The notes: a model not told the origin generated them from the letters alone. Counted from the first letter of the stretch, positions 54,058 through 63,840 are shown. The stretch: 64,000 nucleotides of DNA from Actinopolyspora alba (GCF_900112765.1 NZ_FOMZ01000006.1:173435-237434); one strand, 5' to 3'. Numbers and translations: made by a program.

Positions 54058-54468
54058 TCATCGTGAATCCGCCCACCCTACATAGTTCCGCTGCGCCAAG
54101 CTCAAGATCCGCGCACGCGCGGGGGAGCGCTGATAGAACCACACCTCGACGGAGAGCTCGCCTGAACCCGCGATCACCAGATCCGGCGTCAGGTGTTCCA
54201 AGGCCCGATGCGATCCAGGCGGCGACGCTGCTGGCGCGCGGCGGATGCGTCGAGATCCTGGTCGCGTCCGGTGAGGGCCTCGACGACGGCGGCGGTGCCC
54301 AGGCTCCGGGAGCTGGCCACGGTGGATGCGTTCGGCGGTCACTCCGCGGGCGAGTAGAACCGTGCCGGCGGGGTAGAGGGCGACGATCACGGCGACGCAC
54401 CGCAGCAGGTGGACCATCCGCGCATCACAGAGGTCACCAGACCCGAACCGCACCGACACGATCCGCAC
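54058..54468 (-). pseudogene. Degraded unidentified gene
   Basis: Minus strand. A plausible membrane segment (MVHLLRCVAVIVALYPAG) lies in one frame; the sequence then reads better in another (SSRSLGTAAVVEALTGRDQD, ending at a stop), and returns to the first frame for SGELSVEVWFYQRSPARARI and LSLAQRNYVGW. This frame-hopping suggests at least two frameshifts. I do not recognise the family. Nothing else is supported between 54048 and 54612. Confidence 0.35.
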
Positions 54469-54612
54469 CCCGACACGTTCGACGACCGCTACCCTGCACT
54501 GTCCACTGGGTACGAATGTGCGGTTGTCCGGTTTCCCGAATCAGGCACAGCGGACGACTCCGGCGAGTAACATCCCCCGACACGTTCACGCAGCCGGATC
54601 CGAGGGGGCTCA

Positions 54613-57405
54613 ATGGAGTCTGATCGATCCCTCCCGCATTTCACGGGGTTGCACGCGCTTCTGACACTGATCCGGAACCTGTACCACCGGCCACGGTTGC
54701 TCACCGCCCCGTCACCGCACGACCGACGTGGCGACCAGCCTCTTCCGCTCGTCTGCCTGCACCGGGACCACTCGGTCACGGATTTCCTGCCGACGCTGAA
54801 GGAGTCCCTGGACACCGCACTGCCGCAGGTTCCCCACGCCCTCATCGACGCGGACGAGGTCGTCGACACCACCACCGACGATCCAACAACCCAGCGTCTA
54901 CTACCCCTCCTGCACGCGATCCAACAGGAACTCGGTAAGGACGAGTTCACCTCGGGCGGCGTCGGCGAGTTCGACAACTACAAGCTCATCGAGTGGCTGA
55001 CACGGCAACACCTGCCGCCGGAACAGGGAAAACGCGACAAGCCCATACTCCACCTGCTGCGGGAGTGGACCGGCGGCCGCCCAGGAACCGGAGGGTTGCG
55101 CACGCTCATCTCCGAAGTTCCACACGCTCTGACCCGCTTCGTGCTGAGCGTATTCCTCTGGATCGGCCAGCTCCTCGGGATGCGGTGGCTGGCGGGGAGA
55201 GTCCCGGGCCTCGGCCGCGAAGCACGCTGGATCATGCGCCAGCCGTTCATGGTGCCGCGGCACTCCATCGGCCTTCAGGGCTTCGCCGAACGCCTGACGC
55301 TCGACCGGCGCGCCTCCGAAAGCCAGGAACAGATCAAGAAACTGCTGCTGCACGCTTTCCTGGAGGATCTCCGCATCGCCTACCGGCGCAGACGATTGCG
55401 AATCCTGCCGCACAGGGCCGGCTGGCGCCGTACCACCTACACCACGGTTCTGCTGGACAACGTCCGCGACACCAACGGTGGCTGGGAATTGTTGCGACTG
55501 ATCAACGAGGTACGCAACGAGACCGGCAAACTCGATCCGCTCCTTGTCGTCGCGGCCACCGACGACCCTCCACAGGCCCCGCAGGACCCCAATCCCTCGC
55601 TGACCGCCGCCGTACACGCGAACGAAGCCCTCTCCGAATGGCAGCGACGGCTGCCCACCCGACGGCAGAAACTCGCTCCCGACGCGCGCTACCTGCACAT
55701 CGAACTTCCAGCCGCCACCCCCGAGGCAGAAACCACCGGCGAGGACCGACAAGCCTGGCAGGACGCGGCGAGCTGGCACCCCCGCCGTGCTCCGCTGCTG
55801 GCACGACGGTACGTGTGCGAGGCACTCGTGCTGGTCCTGCTGGCCGCGGGTCTGATCCAGCCCGCCATCACAGTCAGCCAATCCTGGACATCGAGCTGCG
55901 CCGCGTTCGAGCGATGGTCAGCAGGAACGGTCGCCACCCGCGTGAGTCGTCTGGGGGCCGCCGGCGAGCAGTGTCTCGGCTACAGCGACAGCGCCGTACA
56001 GGTGTTCGGCGCCAACGAGCGGCTGCGTTACGCGCAGTCCGCCGTACACGCGCAGAACGAACGGGCGAAACGGCTACATGCCGATAACCCTCATCGGCCT
56101 TACGTCACACTGATCTATTTCGCTGGGTTGACCAACAGCCGGTTCGGTCCCCGCACCGATCACGCCGTGGCGGAAGAACTGGAAGGACTGCTGCTGCGCC
56201 AGCGAGAACAGAACAAACGGTCCGCGACGGAGCCGCTGCTTCGGATCATCATCGCCAACGGTGGGACAGGAATGCGGGGTGCGCCCGAGGTGACGCGGGA
56301 ACTTCTCGTGCCGCTCGTCGATTCCGATCCCACCATCCTCGGCGTTGTGGGGATGGACCGCAGCGTGACCGAGACCGAACAGGCCATCCGCATCCTCGGC
56401 GAACACGGCATCCCCGTCCTCGGCTCCACACTGACCAGCACCGAGCTGGCCGAGCTCACTCCGCTCTACTTCCAGCTCGTGCCGGGAAACGAGAAACAGG
56501 CCGAGCTGATCGTCAACTACGCGGCACACCTCAACTCGCCGAAGGTCACCCTGTACCACCCGTCCACGAGCGGACGGAACATCTATGCGGCGACGCTCGT
56601 CTCGGCGCTGACCGAGAAGTTCGACAGTACCGACATCGCGCTGGACGAGCGCACGTGGCAGCGTTCGGTCAGCGAGTTGGCACCGCTGTGCGCCGAGGAC
56701 ACCGACCGCAGCCGGGAAATCGCGTTCTACGCGGGCCGGGAGAACACCTTCGGCGACTTCCTGCGCACTGTCCGCCGCAACTGCCCGGACTCAGCCGAAC
56801 TCCCCATGATCGTGGCTTCGGACGCGGTGTCACGGTTCGTCTCCGACCAGCGCAGCCGCAAAACCACCGAGTTCAACGGTGTGACGGTCTCCTACGTCGG
56901 CATGGGAAGCCCCGTGATCCTGGCGGGTGAGGACTGCGTGGCCGGCCGCGCCAACTCGCTGCCCGCGGGAGGAACGCAGCTCAACGCGTTCTGCAGCGGC
57001 TACCGCGAGCTGCGCGAGACACTACGCGCACAGCTGCCCCGAGCGGAAGCGCCGAACATGCCCTGGCCCGGCGAGCGGGTCGGCGGCCTGTACGACGCCG
57101 CGGGGTTGTTCGTCAACGCCGTCATCGCCATCCGCCACGAGCGGGGGCCGACGAAGAGCGGCCTCACCCCACACCGCGCCGAGGTCGCCCAGCAACTTCG
57201 TGACACCTCGTTCGAGGGGGCCACGGGCACGATCGACTTCGGCCGTTCCCAAATCGCCGATGACCGCAGCCTCGCCGTTCTGCGTATCGACAACATCAGC
57301 GAGCTCCGCGGCCCGGCGGGAACACCGACCTGCGCGTACCTCATCGGGACGGTCTACGACGGACGGCACCCCAGCACCGCGACCGGATGCCCACGGATCG
57401 AGTAG
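54613..57405 (+). CDS. Large transmembrane receptor: degenerate NTPase-like domain, TM helix and type I periplasmic-binding domain
   Basis: 930 residues. N-terminal ~390 residues are predicted cytosolic: PLPLVCLHRDHSVTDFLPTL occupies the place of a P-loop strand but has no GxxxxGK, while TYTTVLLDNVRDTNGG and DPLLVVAATDDPP look like Walker B and sensor strands of a STAND/AAA-type fold. A hydrophobic stretch at 174-195 may touch the membrane; a clear helix lies at 400-422. Residues 450-925 form a branched-chain-amino-acid-type ligand-binding domain (VTLIYFAGLTNS, TILGVVGMDRSVTETEQAI, PVLGSTLTSTELAELTPLYFQLVPG, AAGLFVNAVIAI) with six cysteines. Unlike an ABC binding protein it is membrane-tied and no permease is encoded. 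A receptor coupling an outside ligand to an inside domain is the best reading; the function is unproven. Confidence 0.65.
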   Translation: MESDRSLPHFTGLHALLTLIRNLYHRPRLLTAPSPHDRRGDQPLPLVCLHRDHSVTDFLPTLKESLDTALPQVPHALIDADEVVDTTTDDPTTQRLLPLLHAIQQELGKDEFTSGGVGEFDNYKLIEWLTRQHLPPEQGKRDKPILHLLREWTGGRPGTGGLRTLISEVPHALTRFVLSVFLWIGQLLGMRWLAGRVPGLGREARWIMRQPFMVPRHSIGLQGFAERLTLDRRASESQEQIKKLLLHAFLEDLRIAYRRRRLRILPHRAGWRRTTYTTVLLDNVRDTNGGWELLRLINEVRNETGKLDPLLVVAATDDPPQAPQDPNPSLTAAVHANEALSEWQRRLPTRRQKLAPDARYLHIELPAATPEAETTGEDRQAWQDAASWHPRRAPLLARRYVCEALVLVLLAAGLIQPAITVSQSWTSSCAAFERWSAGTVATRVSRLGAAGEQCLGYSDSAVQVFGANERLRYAQSAVHAQNERAKRLHADNPHRPYVTLIYFAGLTNSRFGPRTDHAVAEELEGLLLRQREQNKRSATEPLLRIIIANGGTGMRGAPEVTRELLVPLVDSDPTILGVVGMDRSVTETEQAIRILGEHGIPVLGSTLTSTELAELTPLYFQLVPGNEKQAELIVNYAAHLNSPKVTLYHPSTSGRNIYAATLVSALTEKFDSTDIALDERTWQRSVSELAPLCAEDTDRSREIAFYAGRENTFGDFLRTVRRNCPDSAELPMIVASDAVSRFVSDQRSRKTTEFNGVTVSYVGMGSPVILAGEDCVAGRANSLPAGGTQLNAFCSGYRELRETLRAQLPRAEAPNMPWPGERVGGLYDAAGLFVNAVIAIRHERGPTKSGLTPHRAEVAQQLRDTSFEGATGTIDFGRSQIADDRSLAVLRIDNISELRGPAGTPTCAYLIGTVYDGRHPSTATGCPRIE

Positions 57406-57631
57406 CACCGCGGCTGGCAGAGCCACCGGCGGATCGGTGGTTTCGGGCAACATCACAACCGCGGAGGAGCGGTCAACTCCTCGACCTCCCGGCGGGTGCG
57501 TGAACCGATGCGGCCGCGTCACCAATAATGCGATCATGAGCGGTACGGACATCACCATCGTGGGCGTGACACCGTGGTGCCTGCGCCCGCCGGACAGCGG
57601 ATCGGCAACCAGCGGAGAGGGGAGTGCCACC

Positions 57632-58150
57632 GTGGACCGATCCGACCTGCGCGTTCGCTGTCGCCGACGGGTCGACGAGCTGATCGGCCACATCGGTGTG
57701 CCACACCCGTGGGACATCAACGATTTCCTCGATCGGCTCGAACAACACCGCGGCCGCGACATCGACCTGTGCCCGATCGTGTGGACCCGTGGGGACAGCT
57801 CCGGGTTGTGGCAACAACACGCCGACCACGACGTGATCGCCTACGCCGCCAACACCAGTGGTTTTCACCAGGACCACATCATCCTGCACGAGGTCGGGCA
57901 CATGATCTCACGCCATCGTGGCCACTGTGTCCTGTCCGAACAGGAGGCACAACGCATCGCACCGGATCTGGCTCCGGCGGCGCTGGCGCACCTGCTGGAT
58001 CGGGCAACCGGGGAGTCGCAGGAGCACGAGGCCGAAACAGTGGCGTCGCTGCTGCACCAGCGGGCACGTCGACGTCCCCACGTGGCGGGCGAGGCCCCAC
58101 CTGTGACCGCACGACGTCTCGCCCGGGTCGACTACATCTTCGGAGAGTGA
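57632..58150 (+). CDS. ImmA/IrrE-family metallopeptidase
   Basis: 172 residues from GTG 57632, selected for the strong ribosome site GGAGAGGGGAG 7 bases upstream; an ATG at 57536 would add 32 residues of poor quality. The zinc signature is IILHEVGHMISRH (His86, Glu87, His90), with a downstream EHEAETVASLL supplying the third ligand Glu. ImmA and IrrE cut repressors (ImmR, DdrO) in response to a signal. It follows the receptor gene after 226 bp that contain a small hairpin (GAGGAG/CTCCTC), and it is 2 bases from the 7-TM gene. The usual HTH substrate gene is not adjacent. Confidence 0.85.
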   Translation: MDRSDLRVRCRRRVDELIGHIGVPHPWDINDFLDRLEQHRGRDIDLCPIVWTRGDSSGLWQQHADHDVIAYAANTSGFHQDHIILHEVGHMISRHRGHCVLSEQEAQRIAPDLAPAALAHLLDRATGESQEHEAETVASLLHQRARRRPHVAGEAPPVTARRLARVDYIFGE

Positions 58151-58152
58151 AC

Positions 58153-59382
58153 ATGGGCGTGTCCGTGCTGTTCCTGACCACCGGCTTCGTGGTGTTCTCG
58201 GTAGCCGGTTACCGCATCGTGCTCTGGAACCGAGGACGCAGGCGCCCCACGGAGATACCGCTGATCACGCTCGCCTGCGCACTGGGAACGGCCTTCATCA
58301 CACTGGCACCCGTCGTACAGACCGCCGAGAGCGCACTCCTGCCCAGTCTCGGACGGCTGCTGTCGAACATGTGCACACTCGTGGCGGCGTTCGGATTTCT
58401 GCACCTGATGCTCTACGTCGGCCACCCCGCCGAACAGGTACCCCGCAAGGTCCGTACTCGCCTGCTGAGCCTGCTGCTGACGCTGCTGGGCATGATCGCG
58501 ATGTTCGCGTTCAGCGACCCGCCCGACGGAACCGGTGTGTTCACCGGGCTCTACGCCACCCAGCCGACCCTGGCCGGCTACACACTGCTGTACTCGCTGT
58601 ACCTGGGCACGGCCGTGACCGAGCTGATCCTGCTGACCATGAGCTCGATCCGCTACACCCGAACCTGGCTGCGCGCCGGGATGGTGCTGCTGGCCGTCGG
58701 CAGCACACTGGCAGCCGGATATCTCGCGCACAAACTGTGGTCGGTGCTGTCGGAACTGCTGACCGGATCGGTGGCCGAGCCCTACTGCCCCTCGGCGTTC
58801 GCCACGGTCGACTGCACCTTCGCGATCGGTCTTCCGGCGCTGTCCGTGCTGGCCATCGTGCTGGGGGCCGCTGTGCCCACTCTCGGGCCGCGCTGCGAAC
58901 AACTCGTCCGTTCACTGGCCCACCGGCGTTCCTACCGGCGGCTGTACCCGCTGTGGCACACACTGCACACCGCGATGCCCAATATCGCCTTCACCGTCGA
59001 AGACCCCGAACGAACCGGCACGACACCGGAACGTGGCGATTCCGAACAGCTGTACCGACGTGTGGTGGCCATCCGCGACGGCCTGCTCCTGCTGCGACCC
59101 TACCGATCGGTCGAGGACACCCGCGAGCACCAGACCGCGGTGCGGCGGGACGGTGTCGCCGAGCAGGACCGCGCCGCCGTCGTCGAGGCCCGAGACATCC
59201 ACACCGCGCTGTCCCGACACAACCGCGACGCGCCGATCCCCGAGACCAAGCGCACACGCGCCGCCGAACCCTACGACGACCTCACCGACGAAATCAGCTG
59301 GCTCGTGCGGGTCTCCGAAGCCCTGGCTCGGCAGCCTGCCCCGACCGACGCGGACAACGAGCGGCCACAGCAACCCTACTGA
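58153..59382 (+). CDS. MAB_1171c-type seven-helix membrane protein (DUF6545-like C-terminus)
   Basis: 409 residues. Seven membrane helices at about 2-22, 33-55, 68-88, 101-120, 137-160, 170-193 and 210-235, then about 170 soluble residues with RCEQLVRSLAHRRSYRRLYPLWHTLHTAMP, YRRVVAIRDGLLLLRPY and DEISWLVRVSEALARQ. This is the architecture of actinobacterial MAB_1171c proteins, often annotated as putative transporters and often next to ImmA/IrrE genes. With seven helices and a cytosolic tail it could equally be a sensor. Two bases separate it from the peptidase gene. Confidence 0.8.
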   Translation: MGVSVLFLTTGFVVFSVAGYRIVLWNRGRRRPTEIPLITLACALGTAFITLAPVVQTAESALLPSLGRLLSNMCTLVAAFGFLHLMLYVGHPAEQVPRKVRTRLLSLLLTLLGMIAMFAFSDPPDGTGVFTGLYATQPTLAGYTLLYSLYLGTAVTELILLTMSSIRYTRTWLRAGMVLLAVGSTLAAGYLAHKLWSVLSELLTGSVAEPYCPSAFATVDCTFAIGLPALSVLAIVLGAAVPTLGPRCEQLVRSLAHRRSYRRLYPLWHTLHTAMPNIAFTVEDPERTGTTPERGDSEQLYRRVVAIRDGLLLLRPYRSVEDTREHQTAVRRDGVAEQDRAAVVEARDIHTALSRHNRDAPIPETKRTRAAEPYDDLTDEISWLVRVSEALARQPAPTDADNERPQQPY

Positions 59383-59894
59383 CCACGAAGGACGAACCGC
59401 TCGTACAGCTGCCACCGCTGCCGCAACACCACCAGCCACACCTCACCCAGCTCCACCGCCAACGGCACCGACTCCGCCGCCTCCCGCCGCATCGCCGCCG
59501 CCGTCTCCTCCTCGGCCCCCATCGCCACCGTCACGTGCGGCTCCAGCACGTCGTAACGCCCCTCGTAGGGAACCAACTCCGGCCAGTTGCGCCGGACTGC
59601 CTCGGTCAATTCCCGCAGCGGACCGAGCGGCTCGGGAAGCAGATACACGAATCCGCCCTGCCGGTGGCACCGCTCCAACACCACCCGCAGCGGGGGCTGC
59701 CGGTCGAACAGCGTCCGCAACGTGGTGACCACCCCGGTATCGAGCTCCTCGGCGGTGAGGAACGGATACAGCACCGACAGGTGCGCAGGCACCCCCTCAC
59801 GCACCGCCTGCGGATACCGCTCGACCAGCGGGGCCAGCGCCTCATCGGCGGCGGGAACCGGAATGACCAGACCAGTACGACCCTCTCGTGGCAT
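59376..59894 (-). CDS. 2'-5' RNA ligase/cyclic phosphodiesterase-like protein
   Basis: 172 residues from ATG 59894; a long upstream extension is rejected. The 2H fold has two HxT/S motifs: AHLSVLYPF (His-Leu-Ser) and EPHVTVAMG (His-Val-Thr), with LRVVLERCHRQGGFVYLLP between. Family members cut or make 2'-5' or cyclic phosphates in RNA. Its 3' end overlaps the convergent 7-TM gene by 7 bases. Confidence 0.85.
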   Translation of the reverse strand: MPREGRTGLVIPVPAADEALAPLVERYPQAVREGVPAHLSVLYPFLTAEELDTGVVTTLRTLFDRQPPLRVVLERCHRQGGFVYLLPEPLGPLRELTEAVRRNWPELVPYEGRYDVLEPHVTVAMGAEEETAAAMRREAAESVPLAVELGEVWLVVLRQRWQLYERFVLRGQ

Positions 59895-60084
59895 GGCTCC
59901 GTTGTACCCGATCACGACAGCGGCCCCCACCGACCGACCGTTGCCCGCCGACAACCATCCCGCGAGGGACGTGAGAACGTATCCGGCGCGGCGAACCAAA
60001 GCCACCGACCTGTAGACAAGTCCGCAAACCGGGCACAAGGCGCCGCGGAACAGCCCCACTCCAGGTGACGATACCGTCTCACCG

Positions 60085-62565
60085 ATGACGCTGACGCTGC
60101 CCGAGCTTCCCGACCTGCCGGTCCGGCCCGTTCTCGGCGACATCAACGCCGAGCTGGACCACAGCGGCACCGCAGTGCTGGTCGCCCCACCCGGAACCGG
60201 CAAAACCACGCTGGTGCCGCTGGCACTGGCCGAGCGCGGGCTGCGGGTGGTGGTGGCCGAACCACGCCGCCTGGCCACCCGCGCCGCCGCCACCCGCATG
60301 GCCGACCTGCTCGGGCAACAGGTCGGCGAACAGGTCGGCTACGCGGTGCGCGGCGAACGGCGCGGCTCACCACGCACCCGCGTCGAAGTCGTCACCTCCG
60401 GACTGCTCGTGCGGCGGCTGCAAACCGACCCCGAACTGTCCGACGTCGACGCCGTCGTCCTCGACGAGTGCCACGAACGACACCTCGACGCAGACCTGCT
60501 GCTGGCGCTGCTGCTCGACGCCCGCGACGGCCTACGCCCCGACCTGCGAGTACTGGCCACCTCGGCCACCGTCGACAGCGACCGACTGGCCAACCTGCTC
60601 GGCGACCACGAACCAGCACCGGTCCTGCACACCACCGGCGAAACCCACCCGGTCGAGACCACCCACATCGCCCCCTCGCGCAACGAGCGAACCGAAAACA
60701 CCGTGGCACGCGCCGTACGCACCGCGCTGCACGAACAACCCGGCGACGTGCTCGCCTTCCTGCCCGGCGCCCGCGAAATCACCCGCACCCGCGAGCTGCT
60801 CTCCGACGAAACCGACGTGGACGTGCTACCCCTGCACGGCAGACTGCCCACCAACGAGCAGGACGACGCACTCACCCCCAGAACACGACGCCGCGTCGTC
60901 CTGGCCACCGCCGTGGCCGAATCCAGCCTCACCGTGCCCGGCGTACGCACGGTGGTCGACTCCGGCCTGTCCCGCGTCTCCCGCGTCGACCACCGCCGCG
61001 GCCTGTCCGGGCTGGTCACCGTCCGAACCCCCCGGGCGGTCGCCGAACAACGCGCGGGCCGCGCCGGCCGCGAAGCCCCCGGCAAGGCATACCGGTGCTG
61101 GCCCGAACACGAACACAGCACCCTCACCAGCTACCCCGAACCCGAGATCCGCACCACCGACCTCACCCGACTCGCACTCGAACTGGCCTGCTGGGGAACC
61201 CCGGACGGGCAGGCGCTGCGCTGGTGGGACACCCCACCGCAGGGGCCGCTGACAGCGGGACACCAAGTGCTCTCGGCGCTGGGAGCCCTCGACAACCACG
61301 GAAAGATCACCGAACGCGGACACCGCATGGCCGAACTCGGCCTGCACCCCCGCCTGTCCCGCGCGCTACTGGACGGCAGCGCGCGCGCCGGACGACGCAC
61401 CGCCGCCGAAGTCGTCGCGCTGCTCGACGACGACACCCTCTCGACCGAGACCGAACTGAGCACCGGCCTGCGCAAACTCCGCGACAACGGGCCCGGTTCC
61501 CGCCGCTGGCGACGCGAGGCACGACGACTGGAAAAAATGGTACCCGCCACACCGAACCCACCCGAGGCCGACGACGAGGCCCTGGTGGTGGCCCTGGCAC
61601 ACCCCGAACGACTGGCCAGACGCCGCGCACCCCGCTCCCGGGTGTATCTCATGGCAGGCGGCACCGCCGTGGAACTGCCCCGCTCCGAAGTGCGCGAAGA
61701 CCCCTCCGGCATGCCCACCTCCGAAGGACTGGCCGGCTCGGAATGGCTGGCCGTGGCCGTGGCCGAACGCGACCCCAGCCGCGCACACGGCTTCGTGCGG
61801 CTGGCCGCACGCGCCGACCAACGACTCGCCGAACAGGCCGCCCCCGGGCTCGTGACGGCCGACGACGAGATCGACTGGCACGAGGGCGACATACGCGCCC
61901 GCACCCTGCGCCGCCTGGGATCGATCGTGCTGTCGGACACACCACTGCGACAGCCCCCACCGGAACAGGTGCGAGCGGCGCTGCTCGACGGGCTGCACGA
62001 CGAGGGACTACGGCTGCTGACCTGGGACACCGAAGCACACCAGCTCCGGCGACGGCTGGCCTTCCTGCGCCGCACGTTCGGCGAACCCTGGCCCGGCACC
62101 GACGAGACCGACCTGCTGGCCACGGTCGACACCTGGCTGGAACCCGAACTCTCGGCCGCACACTGCCGCGCCGACCTGGAACGCATCGACATCGGGCAAA
62201 CACTGCACCGCCTGCTGCCGTGGCCCGAGGCCGGGCGGCTCGACGAACTGGCCCCGCCACGGATGCAGGTACCGTCCGGTGCGCGGATCCGCCTCGACTA
62301 CGACGACGAACAACCCGTCCTGCCGGTACGGCTCCAGGAAGTCTTCGGCTGGACCAGCGTGCCCACCATCGCCGACGGCCGCGTCACGGTGCTGATGCGG
62401 CTGCTCGACCCCGCCGGACGGCCCGCCGCCGTCACCGGCGACCTGACCTCGTTCTGGAACAACGGCTACCACCAGGTCCGCGCCGAACTGCGGGGCCAGT
62501 ACCTCAAGCACCCGTGGCCGGAGGACCCGTGGAACGCCGCACCCGACCGACCACGCGGCGGCTGA
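60085..62565 (+). CDS. hrpB: ATP-dependent helicase HrpB
   Basis: 826 residues, full length. DEAH/DECH-box helicase: Walker A VLVAPPGTGKTTLVPLAL, VVVAEPRRLATRAAATRM, DAVVLDECHERHLDADLLLALL (DECH), VLATSATVDSDRL, RRVVLATAVAESSLTVPGV, EQRAGRAGREAPGKAYRCW (motif VI), then the ratchet/OB parts and the HrpB-specific C-terminus (FGWTSVPTIADGRVTV, SFWNNGYHQVRAELRGQYLKHPWPEDP). HrpB is a putative RNA helicase of unknown biological role. Translation appears to start at ATG 60085 without a strong ribosome site. Confidence 0.95.
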   Translation: MTLTLPELPDLPVRPVLGDINAELDHSGTAVLVAPPGTGKTTLVPLALAERGLRVVVAEPRRLATRAAATRMADLLGQQVGEQVGYAVRGERRGSPRTRVEVVTSGLLVRRLQTDPELSDVDAVVLDECHERHLDADLLLALLLDARDGLRPDLRVLATSATVDSDRLANLLGDHEPAPVLHTTGETHPVETTHIAPSRNERTENTVARAVRTALHEQPGDVLAFLPGAREITRTRELLSDETDVDVLPLHGRLPTNEQDDALTPRTRRRVVLATAVAESSLTVPGVRTVVDSGLSRVSRVDHRRGLSGLVTVRTPRAVAEQRAGRAGREAPGKAYRCWPEHEHSTLTSYPEPEIRTTDLTRLALELACWGTPDGQALRWWDTPPQGPLTAGHQVLSALGALDNHGKITERGHRMAELGLHPRLSRALLDGSARAGRRTAAEVVALLDDDTLSTETELSTGLRKLRDNGPGSRRWRREARRLEKMVPATPNPPEADDEALVVALAHPERLARRRAPRSRVYLMAGGTAVELPRSEVREDPSGMPTSEGLAGSEWLAVAVAERDPSRAHGFVRLAARADQRLAEQAAPGLVTADDEIDWHEGDIRARTLRRLGSIVLSDTPLRQPPPEQVRAALLDGLHDEGLRLLTWDTEAHQLRRRLAFLRRTFGEPWPGTDETDLLATVDTWLEPELSAAHCRADLERIDIGQTLHRLLPWPEAGRLDELAPPRMQVPSGARIRLDYDDEQPVLPVRLQEVFGWTSVPTIADGRVTVLMRLLDPAGRPAAVTGDLTSFWNNGYHQVRAELRGQYLKHPWPEDPWNAAPDRPRGG

Positions 62566-62574
62566 CAAGACCGG

Positions 62575-63132
62575 TTACCGGAGACGGTAGCGCACATGGA
62601 CCATGCCATTACCGAAACGACGCTGGTCGAGCAGCTCAAGCTCGGCAGACACCCCGCGCGGAAAGAACGACTTACCACCACCCACCAAGACCGGAGCGAA
62701 AAACAGCCCGCACTCATCGACCAGCCCCGCCTCGAACGCGTGAGCAGCCAGCTCCGGTCCACCCACGGCGAGATCGCGCTCGGCCGAGTTCTTCAGGCGC
62801 CGCACCGCCTCGACGTCGAAGGTTCGTTCGATCCGGGTGCGGGTGGTGACCACCGTATCCAGCGTGCCGGAGTAGACGATCTTGTCGGCCGCCCGCCACA
62901 GTCGCGCGAACTCACCCATGGCGGGGGAGTGTTCGGCCAGCGCGGGATCGGTCTCCCACCCGGTCATCAACTCGTAGAGCCTACGCCCGTACAGATGCGT
63001 ACCGACCGGCCGCTCCAGCTCGTTGATGAAGGCCAACACCTCCTCGTCGGGTACTGCCCAGTCAAAACGGCCGTGCTCGTCGGCGATGTAGCCGTCGAGC
63101 GAGGCCAGCGCGGAACAGATCAGCCTCGCCAT
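62575..63132 (-). CDS. RibD/DHFR-like reductase family protein (third copy)
   Basis: 185 residues. MARLICSALASLDGYIADEHGRF, HLYGRRLYELMTGW, ERDLAVGGPELAAHAFEAGLVDE and PVLVGGGKSFFPRG give the complete RibD C-terminal fold. It is convergent with hrpB (9 bp apart). The pattern differs from the copies at 7267 and 40322, so the three are old paralogues, not recent duplicates. Confidence 0.88.
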   Translation of the reverse strand: MARLICSALASLDGYIADEHGRFDWAVPDEEVLAFINELERPVGTHLYGRRLYELMTGWETDPALAEHSPAMGEFARLWRAADKIVYSGTLDTVVTTRTRIERTFDVEAVRRLKNSAERDLAVGGPELAAHAFEAGLVDECGLFFAPVLVGGGKSFFPRGVSAELELLDQRRFGNGMVHVRYRLR

Positions 63133-63185
63133 GGCACTCCCGTCCTGTGCGACGTGTCCGCTGCGGGCGCTTTCCCGCGGTCTCG

Positions 63186-63818
63186 TCACGACAGCACTTC
63201 ACTGCGGTAGTGGTACCGACACACCTCGGAAAACCCCATGCTCTCGTACAACCGCAGCGCCGGCGAGTTGCCACCGTCGACCTGCAGATACATCCCCTCG
63301 GCTCCCAGGTCCGACGCCCAGTCGGCCAACGACCGCAACACCTCACGAGCCGCACCCCGCCCACGCGCCCGCGGCAGCGTGGCCATCCCGAACACACCGG
63401 CCCACCCGCCGTCGACGACCGCCCGGCCCACCGCCACGAGTTCATCACCGTCGAGCACGCCGACATAGGCACTCGGCCGCTCCACCCGGGCGAGCATCTC
63501 CCACTCCGGCCGGCAACCACCGCCATCACCGTGCACCGCACGCCACACGTCGAACCACGCCCCAGTGGGTGACTCCGTCAACCGAGTCTCCGCACCGCTC
63601 GATCGCGCCCGGGCACGGACATCGCCCACCGACGCCGCCCACAACGACATCGGGGTGTGCCGGTAGTAGCCGCGTTCGGCCAACAGCACATCGAGCTCGA
63701 CCGGGCAGACACCCGGTGTGAGCTGAAAAGTCGTCGCCCTGCCGAACCCCGCGTAGAACCTCTCGACCGCCGAAACCGCACGCACCAGAAGACGGTACCG
63801 GACCGCCCCGCAGCGCAT
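63186..63818 (-). CDS. GNAT-family N-acetyltransferase
   Basis: 210 residues. The acetyl-CoA-binding motif A reads VFGMATLPRARGRGAAREVLRSL (R-x-x-G-x-G/A), and NSPALRLYESMGFSEVCRYHYR is motif B. The N-terminal half (FYAGFGRATTFQLTPGVCPVELDVLLAERGY) is the degenerate first GNAT half seen in two-lobed members. Such proteins normally run about 50 residues longer at the N-terminus, so the true start may be upstream or the gene slightly truncated. It ends about 50 bp before the DHFR-like gene on the same strand. Confidence 0.8.
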   Translation of the reverse strand: MRCGAVRYRLLVRAVSAVERFYAGFGRATTFQLTPGVCPVELDVLLAERGYYRHTPMSLWAASVGDVRARARSSGAETRLTESPTGAWFDVWRAVHGDGGGCRPEWEMLARVERPSAYVGVLDGDELVAVGRAVVDGGWAGVFGMATLPRARGRGAAREVLRSLADWASDLGAEGMYLQVDGGNSPALRLYESMGFSEVCRYHYRSEVLS

Positions 63819-63840
63819 CCCACTGTGGCGCGCCGGACGT

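Noticed and set aside
60468-62849. 793-codon frame overlapping hrpB in another frame
   Set aside because: Arg/Pro/Ala-rich low-complexity translation typical of a +1 shadow of a high-GC gene.
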